This document shows, piece after piece, positions 1-6,655 of a DNA stretch of 20,945 nucleotides (position 1 is the first letter of the stretch; each line of letters opens with the position of its first letter). The position numbers and the translations under genes are program-made. The notes beneath the pieces were generated by a model. That model saw only the letters and a program-made list of their open reading frames with translations. It did no database searches and was not told the DNA's origin. Origin of the DNA: Wenzhouxiangella sp. (GTDB lineage Bacteria; Pseudomonadota; Gammaproteobacteria; Xanthomonadales; Wenzhouxiangellaceae). The stretch lies in contig SLJA01000089.1 in assembly GCA_007135355.1 (NCBI GenBank), positions 1-20,945 of the forward strand. The letters are read 5' to 3'.

Positions 1-160
1 TCTTGATCACGTTGGGCGCGCGCAAGGCCGGAGATTCATAGGTGTTGAAACGCGCACCGCAATTGGCACACTCACGCCGGCGCCGAATCTGAAAGCCATC
101 GGAAGCCAGACGCGAGTCGACCACTCGCGTTTCGGTGTGATTGCAGAAGGGGCACCACAT
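1..160 (-). CDS. nrdR: Transcriptional repressor NrdR, N-terminal part
   Basis: The 53 visible residues are the start of NrdR, the zinc-ribbon/ATP-cone repressor that binds NrdR boxes upstream of ribonucleotide reductase genes and senses dATP/ATP. The N-terminal zinc ribbon is complete: CPFC at residues 3-6 and CANC at 31-34, with the basic RRRRE stretch between them and a family-typical MWCPFC start. The ATP-cone domain lies outside the window, past the left edge. The gene follows glyA on the same strand, an arrangement common in Gammaproteobacteria. About 110 bp separates the two genes and is largely occupied by an inverted repeat. No purine-rich ribosome binding site precedes the ATG; the 13 bases before it are pyrimidine- and A-rich. 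Identity is secure; the start is well supported by homology even though the RBS is poor. Confidence 0.93.
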   Translation of the reverse strand, partial: MWCPFCNHTETRVVDSRLASDGFQIRRRRECANCGARFNTYESPALRAPNVIK

Positions 161-171
161 TTATGAAAGAA

Positions 172-260
172 AGGGTTCAGGGTTCAGGGTTCAGGTTCAA
201 GGGTTCGGGGTAGTGACAAGCACCCAACATTGGTGACCTGAACCCTGAACCCTGAACCCT
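172..260. repeat. Inverted array of 7-bp GGGTTCA repeats (long stem-loop)
   Basis: Three exact GGGTTCA units at 173-193, followed by degenerate copies to about 207, face three exact TGAACCC units at 239-259 plus a degenerate TGAAACC. Positions 172-195 are perfectly complementary to 237-260, giving a 24-bp stem around a 41-base loop. Read on the minus strand it begins 10 bases after the glyA stop and ends in CCCTTTCTTTC just before the nrdR start. It could therefore act as an imperfect terminator or attenuator between the two genes. The unit resembles eukaryotic telomere-like repeats, but the inverted arrangement inside a bacterial intergenic gap suggests a small palindromic repeat element. 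No transposase or flanking duplication is visible. Confidence 0.9.
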
Positions 261-270
261 GAAACCTTGC

Positions 271-1527
271 TCATCCATAAACCGGATACCGCCGACACAG
301 CGACACCGCCGCCTCCCGCACCCGCGCTTCGACGGATTCATCACCCAGTGCGTCGAGCACATCGCAGATCAGTCCGGCCAGTTCGCGGCAGTCGTCGGTG
401 TTGAAGCCGCGGGTGGTCACGGCCGGTGTGCCGATGCGCAGGCCCGAGGTGACGAAGGGTGAGCGCGGCTCGCCGGGCACGGTGTTCTTGTTGGCCGTGA
501 TATTGGCCCGGCCCAGTGCCGCCTCGGCGTCCTTGCCGGTGATGTCGGCGTCGATGAGATCGACCAGGAACAGGTGGTTGTCGGTGCCGCCGGAGACCAC
601 CTTGTAGCCGCGCTGCATGATGACCTCGGCCATGGCCCGGGCGTTATCGATCACGCGCTGCTGGTAGTCGCGAAATCCTGGCTCCAGGGCTTCCTTGAAG
701 GCCACGGCCTTGGCCGCGATCACATGCATCAGCGGCCCGCCCTGGCAGCCGGGGAAGACCAGGGAGTTGAATTTCTTGGTGATGGCCTCGTCTTGGCCCT
801 TGGCCAGGATGATGCCGCCGCGCGGGCCCCTGAGCGTCTTGTGGGTGGTCGAGGTCACTACGTGGGCATGCGGCAGCGGGCTGGGGTAGACGCCGGCGGC
901 GACCAGGCCGGCAATGTGCGCCATATCCACCAGGAACCATGCGCCGACCGAGTCGGCGATCTCACGCATGCGCGCCCAGTCGACCACGCGCGAGTAGGCC
1001 GAAAAGCCGCCGATCAGCAACCGCGGCTTGTGCTCGGCGGCCAGCTCGGCCATGCGCTCGTAGTCGATCTCGCCGGTCTGACGGTTCAGGCCGTAGTGCA
1101 CGGCGTTGAACAGCTTGCCGGAAAAGTTGACCTTGGCTCCATGGGTCAGATGGCCGCCCTCGGACAGGTCCATCCCCAGAATGGTGTCGCCGGCCTTGAG
1201 CAGGGCCAGGAACACGGCCTGGTTGGCCTGCGAACCGGAGTGCGGCTGCACGTTGGCGTAGTCGGCGTCGAATAGCTGCTTCAGGCGGGCAATGGCCAGG
1301 TCTTCGGCAGTATCGACATGTTCGCAGCCGCCGTAATAACGCCGGCCCGGGTAGCCCTCTGCATACTTATTGGTCAGCACCGACCCTTGAGCCGCCATGA
1401 CCCGGGGACTGGCGTAGTTTTCCGATGCAATCAGCTCGATGTGCTCTTCCTGCCGGCGTTCCTCCGCGGCGATGGCCTGGGCCAGTTCATCGTCGAAACC
1501 GGCGATGGTGAAGCTTGAATCAAACAT
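271..1527 (-). CDS. glyA: Serine hydroxymethyltransferase
   Basis: This cytosolic PLP enzyme converts serine and tetrahydrofolate to glycine and 5,10-methylene-THF, the main source of one-carbon units. The protein is 418 residues (E. coli GlyA 417) and full length. Visible family marks are ELIASENYAS near residue 31, the YAEGYPGRRYYGG substrate segment at 55-67, D201 and H204 of the PLP pocket, the catalytic lysine K230 in STTHKTLRGPRGG, and RIGTPAVTTRG toward the C-terminus. It lies 75 bp downstream of alkB and upstream of nrdR. No strong promoter is visible in the alkB-glyA gap, though a small hairpin lies just before the start. The ATG at 1527 gives the usual N-terminus. GlyA and NrdR share a nucleotide-precursor theme (methylene-THF for dTMP, and dNTP control). 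Confidence 0.98.
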   Translation of the reverse strand: MFDSSFTIAGFDDELAQAIAAEERRQEEHIELIASENYASPRVMAAQGSVLTNKYAEGYPGRRYYGGCEHVDTAEDLAIARLKQLFDADYANVQPHSGSQANQAVFLALLKAGDTILGMDLSEGGHLTHGAKVNFSGKLFNAVHYGLNRQTGEIDYERMAELAAEHKPRLLIGGFSAYSRVVDWARMREIADSVGAWFLVDMAHIAGLVAAGVYPSPLPHAHVVTSTTHKTLRGPRGGIILAKGQDEAITKKFNSLVFPGCQGGPLMHVIAAKAVAFKEALEPGFRDYQQRVIDNARAMAEVIMQRGYKVVSGGTDNHLFLVDLIDADITGKDAEAALGRANITANKNTVPGEPRSPFVTSGLRIGTPAVTTRGFNTDDCRELAGLICDVLDALGDESVEARVREAAVSLCRRYPVYG

Positions 1528-1536
1528 GGCGATTCC

Positions 1537-1554
1537 GGGCTGTTCAGATAGCCC
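1537..1554 (-). promoter_or_regulatory. Small hairpin in the glyA leader
   Basis: On the minus strand GGGCT pairs with AGCCC around an 8-base loop, ending about 10 bases before the glyA ATG and overlapping the AAGGG sequence. It could modulate ribosome access. With only a 5-bp stem, chance is a fair explanation. Confidence 0.25.
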
Positions 1555-1602
1555 TTAATGATATCACCGAGACCGTGCAGACCGGCCCGACCGCTCACCG
1601 CA

Positions 1603-2790
1603 TCAGGCCAGCTCACCGCCCCGGCTGGGGCCCTGCGCCAGCCGGTGCCGAGGATCGAGATTTACCCGCTCCGGATCACCCTTGACATGAGCCAGCCCCA
1701 GCACCCGCGGGTCCATGACGCGAAACCACAGCGGCGGCAGATAGGCGAGTAGAAACATCCCGAAATAGCCGCTGGGCAGTCGCGGCAAATCCGGAAAATC
1801 GCGCAGCGACTGGTAACGCCGCTGCGGATAAGCATGGTGATCCGAGTGCCGCTCCAGGTGGAAAAGCAGCAGGTTCGAGGCGATGTGATTGCTGTTCCAG
1901 GAGTGCTGCGGCAGACAACGCTCGTAGCGACCATCGGCAAGGCGGGCGCGCTTGAGTCCGTAGTGCTCGACGTAGTTGGCGCTGGTCAGCTGCCACCAGG
2001 CTACCGCATTGTGCACAAGCAGAAACGGCAGCACCATCCAGCCCAGCCACAGCAGCAGACCGCCCTGCAGCAGCAGTGAGATCAGCCAGGACTGCAGAAT
2101 TTCATTATGCGGTGTCCAGAAGCTACGGCCGCGACGCGCCTGACGTGCGCGCTCGATAGCCAGTGCACGCCGCAGCCCACCGGGAATCTCACGACCGGCA
2201 AAGCGGTAGATCGACTCGCCCAGGCGCGCGCTGGCCGAATCCTCGGGCGTGGCGACCTGGCGGTGATGCCCGAAATTGTGTTCGACGGAAAAATGCCCGT
2301 AGACGGGTATCGCCAGGGCCAGGCGGGCAAACAGGGGGTCGGGCCAGCTGCGCTTGTGACCCAGCTCATGTCCGGTATTGACCGCCAGGCCACCGACCAG
2401 ACCCGCCGCGTACGCCAGCAACAGCCCGGCCGGCCAGCTCAAACCTGAATGCACCGCATACCAGGCCGCCACCACCAGGCCAATGAAATAGAGCGGGACG
2501 GTCAACCAGGGCAGCACACGGTAATACGGGTCGGCCTCGAGTTGAGGCACTACCGCCTCGGGCGGGTTACTCAGGTCCTCGCCGAGCATCCAATCCAGCA
2601 GCGGCACCACCCCATAGACCACCACCAAGGGCAACAGAAACCACCATTCGCTGCCCGATCGCGCGTGCAGCGCAATGGCCGCCAGCGGAATCAGCGGAAA
2701 AACCACCGACAACAGCCAGGCCAGGCGCTTGCGATCGACATAGGTCTGCACCCGGCCGTGTTCATCCATCCAATGGAAACTGCGCAGCAT
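1603..2790 (-). CDS. alkB: Alkane 1-monooxygenase (AlkB-type membrane di-iron hydroxylase)
   Basis: This integral inner-membrane non-haem di-iron enzyme hydroxylates medium- to long-chain n-alkanes to 1-alkanols, taking electrons from rubredoxin and rubredoxin reductase (neither is in this window). All histidine clusters are present in the 395-residue protein: HELGH at 141-145, EHNFGHH at 170-176 followed by the AlkB-typical RQVATPEDSASARLGE, NYVEHYG at 272-278, and HLERHSDHH at 311-319. The NYxEHYG and LERHSDHHA forms separate AlkB from XylM and fatty acid desaturases. Hydrophobic segments lie near residues 23-42, 49-69, 94-114, 118-139 and 235-265. The ATG at 2790 is followed by a second in-frame ATG at codon 8, which could be the true start. 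It is divergent from an AraC-family regulator across 80 bp, suggesting substrate-induced control. Confidence 0.93.
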   Translation of the reverse strand: MLRSFHWMDEHGRVQTYVDRKRLAWLLSVVFPLIPLAAIALHARSGSEWWFLLPLVVVYGVVPLLDWMLGEDLSNPPEAVVPQLEADPYYRVLPWLTVPLYFIGLVVAAWYAVHSGLSWPAGLLLAYAAGLVGGLAVNTGHELGHKRSWPDPLFARLALAIPVYGHFSVEHNFGHHRQVATPEDSASARLGESIYRFAGREIPGGLRRALAIERARQARRGRSFWTPHNEILQSWLISLLLQGGLLLWLGWMVLPFLLVHNAVAWWQLTSANYVEHYGLKRARLADGRYERCLPQHSWNSNHIASNLLLFHLERHSDHHAYPQRRYQSLRDFPDLPRLPSGYFGMFLLAYLPPLWFRVMDPRVLGLAHVKGDPERVNLDPRHRLAQGPSRGGELA

Positions 2791-2856
2791 ACGAATGCGG
2801 TCTACGGGATGATCCAGCGTTCAGGTTGCCATGACTGGGGCAGCCAGCAAAGGGCT

Positions 2857-2862
2857 TATAAT
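2857..2862 (+). promoter_or_regulatory. Consensus -10 box (TATAAT) for the AraC-family gene
   Basis: A perfect TATAAT lies 8 bases before the ATG at 2871. No good -35 is present at 16-18 bp spacing; the nearest TTGACA-like hexamer is TTGCCA at 2826-2831, 25 bp away, as expected of an activator-dependent or weak promoter. Transcription would begin at about 2869, leaving almost no leader. Confidence 0.5.
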
Positions 2863-2880
2863 GACAATTTATGGTCATTA
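2859..2880. promoter_or_regulatory. Palindromic putative operator in the alkB/AraC divergent gap
   Basis: TAATGAC at 2859-2865 and GTCATTA at 2874-2880 form a perfect 7-bp inverted repeat with an 8-base spacer. It overlaps the TATAAT box and the proposed ATG of the regulator. A further direct ATGAC occurs at 2831-2835, 30 bp (about three helical turns) upstream. The site lies between the alkB start and the regulator gene, so autoregulation and alkB control are both plausible. Binding is inferred from layout only. Confidence 0.45.
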
Positions 2881-3920
2881 GCCGCCAAGCACTAACAACA
2901 ACAACAGCAACAAAAACTGTGCGCCCCACGCTCGGACTGCCTGCAATTTACGTGGCCCACTTCGCCGATGCCGTACTCGGCGACCCCCAGCAGCACGGGG
3001 ACCTGATGCGGGCCTGCGGACTGGACCCCGGACACATTGATCCGGAGAAGCACATTCCGCTGGAGCAGGTGCTGGCGCTGGTGGCAGCCATCGATGCCCA
3101 GGCCAGACCCGGCTGGCATATCGGGCCAGCACTTAGCCTGGAAGCCGCCCACCATGGCCCGGTCGGTATCGCGGTCGGCAGCGCGCCGACCCTGGGGCGT
3201 GCCCTGGATGCGCTGGCCCGATTTGAGCCGCTGCGGTTCAGTGTGGCCGCCCTGCATTGCCGGCTTGATGATCGCGTCTGGCGCGCGCGCGTGCTGCCCC
3301 TGATCGACCCGGAGGGTCCGTGGGAACTGTTGCTTGAAATCCACTTACTCAGCCTGGCCGGGCTGCTGGGACGGCTACTCGGCGCTCACAGTCGCTTGCT
3401 TTCGCTACACATGCCAGCGTTGTACCGTCCGTGGCGTTCGGCACTGACGAGCCGATTGGGTTCGCGCCTGCGCTTGCGCGGCCGACATTATGAGCTGCAG
3501 CTGCCGGCCGATAGCCTGGCGCTGCCCTCGCGCCTGGCCAGCGCCGATATCCATGGCGACGCCATGGCGCGCTGTGAAAGGCTCCTCGGCCAGGAAGCCG
3601 ATACCGCTTCCATAACGGCCCAGGTGCAGGCCCGGCTGCTGGCCACCGCCGGGGCGCTGCCCGGCATCGAGCACATGGCGCGCGAGCTGTGCTGCTCCAG
3701 CCGCACGCTGACGCGTCGGCTGAGCGCTGCCGGAACCAGCTATCGGCAGCTGGTCGACAACACCCGCCGCGTGCTCGCCGCCGATTTGTTGCGTTGCTCG
3801 GACCAGACGCTGGGCGAGATTGCCGATCAGTTGGGCTACCGGGATCCGGCCAACTTCGGCCGCGCCTGCCGCCGCTGGTTCGGGCGCTCTCCGGGGGCAT
3901 TGCAACGGCGTCGAGACTGA
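2871..3920 (+). CDS. AraC-family transcriptional regulator, likely regulator of alkB
   Basis: This is a cytoplasmic DNA-binding protein of up to 349 residues. Roughly residues 30-210 match the layout of the N-terminal 'arabinose-binding domain' found in OruR/ArgR/AlkR-like AraC proteins (leucine-rich, with a HGPVGIAVGSAPTLGRALDAL segment). The C-terminal ~95 residues carry the double helix-turn-helix: a first helix pair around MARELCCSSRTLTRRLSAAGTSY, and the signature ADQLGYRDPANFGRACRRWFGRSPGAL. In Acinetobacter an AraC/XylS-type protein, AlkR, activates the alkane hydroxylase gene alkM. The divergent position beside alkB suggests the same job here, as inference. The start is uncertain: the ATG lies inside a palindrome with no RBS, and the next candidate is GTG at 2919, after a Thr-rich stretch encoded by ACA/ACT-rich DNA. 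Confidence 0.85.
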   Translation: MVISRQALTTTTATKTVRPTLGLPAIYVAHFADAVLGDPQQHGDLMRACGLDPGHIDPEKHIPLEQVLALVAAIDAQARPGWHIGPALSLEAAHHGPVGIAVGSAPTLGRALDALARFEPLRFSVAALHCRLDDRVWRARVLPLIDPEGPWELLLEIHLLSLAGLLGRLLGAHSRLLSLHMPALYRPWRSALTSRLGSRLRLRGRHYELQLPADSLALPSRLASADIHGDAMARCERLLGQEADTASITAQVQARLLATAGALPGIEHMARELCCSSRTLTRRLSAAGTSYRQLVDNTRRVLAADLLRCSDQTLGEIADQLGYRDPANFGRACRRWFGRSPGALQRRRD

Positions 3921-3935
3921 ATCCGCCTTGACGTC

Positions 3936-3964
3936 TTGCACTGCTGATGAAGGGGCAGGACAAT
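3936..3964 (+). promoter_or_regulatory. Possible promoter for rfaH
   Basis: TTGCAC at 3936-3941 and GACAAT at 3959-3964 are separated by 17 bp, 36 bases before the rfaH ATG in the 79-bp gap after the AraC gene. The -35 match is modest, so this is tentative. Confidence 0.3.
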
Positions 3965-3999
3965 AGGGAATTAAGTCACCCGAATGACCCAAGGGGCGC

Positions 4000-4524
4000 A
4001 TGGACATCATCGACGAAACAGGCGTGCTGCGTTGGCATGCCGTATTTTGCAAACCGCGCCAAGACGCGCGGGCCGAGGCCCATCTGCAGAATCAGGGCTT
4101 CGAAATTTTCCGGCCCAAAGTTCGTCGGCAGCAGACTCGCAATGGCCGGCGCCGTATTCGCGTCGAGTCCATGTTCCCCCGCTACCTGTTCGTTCGCTTG
4201 AACGCTGGCGGACAGGACTGGGGGCCAATCCGATCGACACGGGGCGCCGTTGGGCTGGTCCGCCATGGCCAGCAAGCCGCATCAGTGCCACTACCGGTCA
4301 TCAACGCGTTGCGCGAGCGCTGTGATGAGCATGACATTGTCAATCTCAACGGCGCCATCGACTACCGGCCCGATGAACCAGTCGAAATCGTCGATGGTCC
4401 CTGCGCGGGCTATCGAGCGCTGTTCAAGGCTCGAACCAGCGAGGAGCGGGTCCAGGTCTTGCTGACTCTGCTCAATCATGAACGCTGCGTGGAAGTACCC
4501 GACAGCGCCATCCGACGAGTCTGA
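4000..4524 (+). CDS. rfaH: Transcription antiterminator RfaH (NusG paralogue)
   Basis: RfaH binds RNA polymerase paused at ops elements and promotes elongation and translation of long, horizontally variable operons such as LPS core, O-antigen, capsule and hemolysin operons. The 174-residue protein has the NGN domain at about 10-110 (RWHAVFCKPRQDARAEAHLQNQGFEIFRPK, then ESMFPRYLFVRL at 56-67 and STRGAVGLVRHG at 79-90). A KOW-type C-terminal domain follows at about 120-174 (DEPVEIVDGPCAGYRALF). The CKPRQ..AE.HL..QGFE.F.P pattern and the short length match RfaH rather than housekeeping NusG. A clear AAGGGG RBS at 3991-3996 fixes the start. manB follows 35 bp downstream, which fits polysaccharide synthesis. 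No clear ops element (GGCGGTAG core) is seen upstream of the neighbouring genes, so its target operon is probably elsewhere. Confidence 0.9.
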   Translation: MDIIDETGVLRWHAVFCKPRQDARAEAHLQNQGFEIFRPKVRRQQTRNGRRRIRVESMFPRYLFVRLNAGGQDWGPIRSTRGAVGLVRHGQQAASVPLPVINALRERCDEHDIVNLNGAIDYRPDEPVEIVDGPCAGYRALFKARTSEERVQVLLTLLNHERCVEVPDSAIRRV

Positions 4525-4559
4525 CTCCCCTTTCACTCCAGCCCACCTTAAGGACCGCC

Positions 4560-5933
4560 ATGACCACCGCACGGCTCAGCAACAGCCCTTTCAAGGCCTA
4601 TGACATTCGCGGGCAAGTGCCCACAGAGCTTGACGAGACCCGGGCCTATGGCATCGGAGTGGCCTACGCCGAAGTCATTCGGCCAAGCGGCCCGGTCGTG
4701 ATCGGGCGGGACATGCGCCTGTCCAGCCAGGCGTTGAGCCAGGCATTGGCGCGCGGCCTCAACGACGCCGGTATCGACACGCTGGACATCGGGCTATGCG
4801 GCACCGAGTTGGTCTACCACGGCGCATCGCTGGACGGCATGGGTGGCGGCATCATGGTCACGGCCAGCCATAATCCAGCCGACTACAACGGCATGAAACT
4901 GGTTCGTGAAAAAGCCATTCCCATCAGCGCGGATACCGGCCTGAAAGAAATCGAGAGCCTGATGGCTGCCGGCCAGACCGCAACCGGGCCGGCTCAGCGC
5001 GGCCGTCACGATAGTCTGGATGTGCACGAAAGCTATCGCCAGCGCCTGCTGGCGCTGATCGATATGGCCGCCCTGAAGCGGCTGAAAGTGGTGATCAATG
5101 CCGGCAACGGCTGCGCCGGACCGGTGTTCGATGCGCTGGCGGCTGATTTGCCGCTGGACGTGGTTCGCCTCCACCATGAACCCGACGGAACCTTTCCCAA
5201 CGGTGTGCCCAATCCCCTGCTACCGGAAAATCGCGCGGAAACGGCTCGGGCCGTGATCGAAAATGGCGCCGATCTGGGCATTGCCTGGGACGGTGATTTC
5301 GATCGCTGCTTCTTTTTCGATCACCGCGGCCGATTCATCGAGGGCTACTACCTGGTCGGCTTGTTCGCCCAACAGTTGCTGCAGCGCCACCCCGGCGCCA
5401 AGATCGTTCTTGACCCGCGGCTGACCTGGAACACCCTTGACCTGGTGGCCGCGGCCGGCGGCAGGGCCCTGATCAATAAAAGCGGACACGCCTTCATCAA
5501 GGAACGGATGCGGCGCGAGGACGCCGTCTACGGCGGAGAAATGTCGGCCCACCATTACTTCCGCGACTTCTCCTACTGCGACAGCGGCATGATCCCCTGG
5601 CTGCTGTTGATCGAAAGCCTCAGTCTTTCCGGCTCCTCGCTGGCCGAACAGGTCGATGCGCGCATGACCGCCTTCCCCTGCAGTGGTGAGATCAATTTTT
5701 CCGTCACTTCAACCGAAGTGGTCATTGCCAGGGTGCTCGAGGCACTGGCCGCCGATGCGGAATCCGTCGATCGCACCGACGGCATCAGCCTGGAATTCGC
5801 CGACTGGCGATTCAATCTGCGCGCCTCCAACACCGAGCCGGTGATTCGCCTGAACGTGGAAACCCGCGCCAATGCCGAATTACTGCGGTCGCGCGTTGAT
5901 GAACTCAGCCGGTTGATCCAGGCGGACGACTGA
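4560..5933 (+). CDS. manB: Phosphomannomutase (ManB/CpsG type)
   Basis: This cytosolic enzyme interconverts mannose-6-phosphate and mannose-1-phosphate, feeding GDP-mannose and related sugars into O-antigen or exopolysaccharide; some members also act on glucose phosphates. The 457-residue protein has all four active-site loops of the alpha-D-phosphohexomutase family: phosphoserine loop TASHNPADYNGMK with S103, metal loop DGDFDR with D244/D246/D248, sugar-recognition loop GEMSAHHYFRDF from 326, and phosphate loop RASNTEP at 421-427. GEMSAHHYFRD..YCDSGMIPWLL is typical of CpsG and XanA/AlgC-like enzymes and excludes GlmM. A TAAGGA RBS precedes the ATG. It sits 35 bp after rfaH and 14 bp before a GNAT gene, so the three are probably cotranscribed. 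Whether glucose phosphate is also a substrate cannot be decided from sequence. Confidence 0.93.
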   Translation: MTTARLSNSPFKAYDIRGQVPTELDETRAYGIGVAYAEVIRPSGPVVIGRDMRLSSQALSQALARGLNDAGIDTLDIGLCGTELVYHGASLDGMGGGIMVTASHNPADYNGMKLVREKAIPISADTGLKEIESLMAAGQTATGPAQRGRHDSLDVHESYRQRLLALIDMAALKRLKVVINAGNGCAGPVFDALAADLPLDVVRLHHEPDGTFPNGVPNPLLPENRAETARAVIENGADLGIAWDGDFDRCFFFDHRGRFIEGYYLVGLFAQQLLQRHPGAKIVLDPRLTWNTLDLVAAAGGRALINKSGHAFIKERMRREDAVYGGEMSAHHYFRDFSYCDSGMIPWLLLIESLSLSGSSLAEQVDARMTAFPCSGEINFSVTSTEVVIARVLEALAADAESVDRTDGISLEFADWRFNLRASNTEPVIRLNVETRANAELLRSRVDELSRLIQADD

Positions 5934-5947
5934 TCGGCACCGGCACA

Positions 5948-6550
5948 ATGAGCATGGTTCGAATCGAGACGGTCACCGGTGGCTCGGTTTTGCCTTGGCT
6001 GGAAGACCTGGCGGCATTGCGTATCCGGGTCTTTCGCCAGTTTCCCTACCTGTACGACGGCTCGATGGACTATGAGCGCGACTACCTGGCCGAATACGCT
6101 GAATCCGAGCGCGGCTTGATCGTGCTCGCACTCGATCAGGACCGCGTCGTCGGCTGTTCAACCGGGCTGCCGCTGGCGGAGGCCGACGCCGCGTTCAGGC
6201 GTCCGTTCGTCGAGGCTGGCCGGGATCTCGAGTCCGTGTTTTATTTTGGCGAGTCGGTGCTGGAGGCCGAATATCGCGGACGCGGGCTGGGGCATCAATT
6301 CTTTGACCAACGCGAAGCGCATGCTCGCCGTCTCGGCTATCCGGTCACTGCCTTCTGTGCCGTGGTCCGACCGCCGGATCACCCCCTGCGTCCGCCCGGC
6401 TATCGGGTGCTGGACGGGTTCTGGCGTAAACGCGGCTATCGCCCGTTTCCCGAACTCCAGGCCCGCTTTGCCTGGAAAGATGTGGACCAGGCCGGGGAAA
6501 CCCAGAAAAGCCTGGTGTTCTGGCTGAAATCTTCGGAACCCGACCACTGA
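5948..6550 (+). CDS. GNAT-family N-acetyltransferase
   Basis: This 200-residue protein has the acetyl-CoA fold of the GNAT superfamily. GESVLEAEYRGRGLGHQFFDQRE at 101-123 contains the pyrophosphate-binding R-x-x-G-x-G (R110, G113, G115). It is preceded by a beta strand holding VFYFGESVL and followed by a helix and the HARRLGYPVTAFCAV strand. The N-terminal half (LRIRVFRQFPYLYDG) is that of an uncharacterised GNAT subgroup. The acceptor, whether small molecule or protein, cannot be predicted. The gene begins 14 bp after manB, which suggests cotranscription, but a direct role in sugar modification is unproven. The RBS is weak, and a second in-frame ATG at codon 3 is an alternative start. Confidence 0.85.
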   Translation: MSMVRIETVTGGSVLPWLEDLAALRIRVFRQFPYLYDGSMDYERDYLAEYAESERGLIVLALDQDRVVGCSTGLPLAEADAAFRRPFVEAGRDLESVFYFGESVLEAEYRGRGLGHQFFDQREAHARRLGYPVTAFCAVVRPPDHPLRPPGYRVLDGFWRKRGYRPFPELQARFAWKDVDQAGETQKSLVFWLKSSEPDH

Positions 6551-6655
6551 TCGCGTCGACCGGCCGCGCTCAATGAACGACCAACTGCCAGCGCCGGGAC
6601 GGCAAAACAAGTGCGTTGCTGAACCAGGGACACCGGACAGTGTTAGCATGCGCGC

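Noticed and set aside
177..362. Small minus-strand frame running through the repeat into glyA
   Set aside because: It translates the GGGTTCA repeat and overlaps the glyA C-terminus out of frame; composition reflects the repeat only.
574..1275. 233-codon open frame on the plus strand within glyA
   Set aside because: Antisense of a highly conserved enzyme; no RBS and no domain.
1603..2790. Fatty acid desaturase or xylene monooxygenase as the identity of the AlkB-like gene
   Set aside because: The spacing and wording of the histidine boxes, especially NYVEHYG and HLERHSDHHA, match AlkB rather than either alternative.
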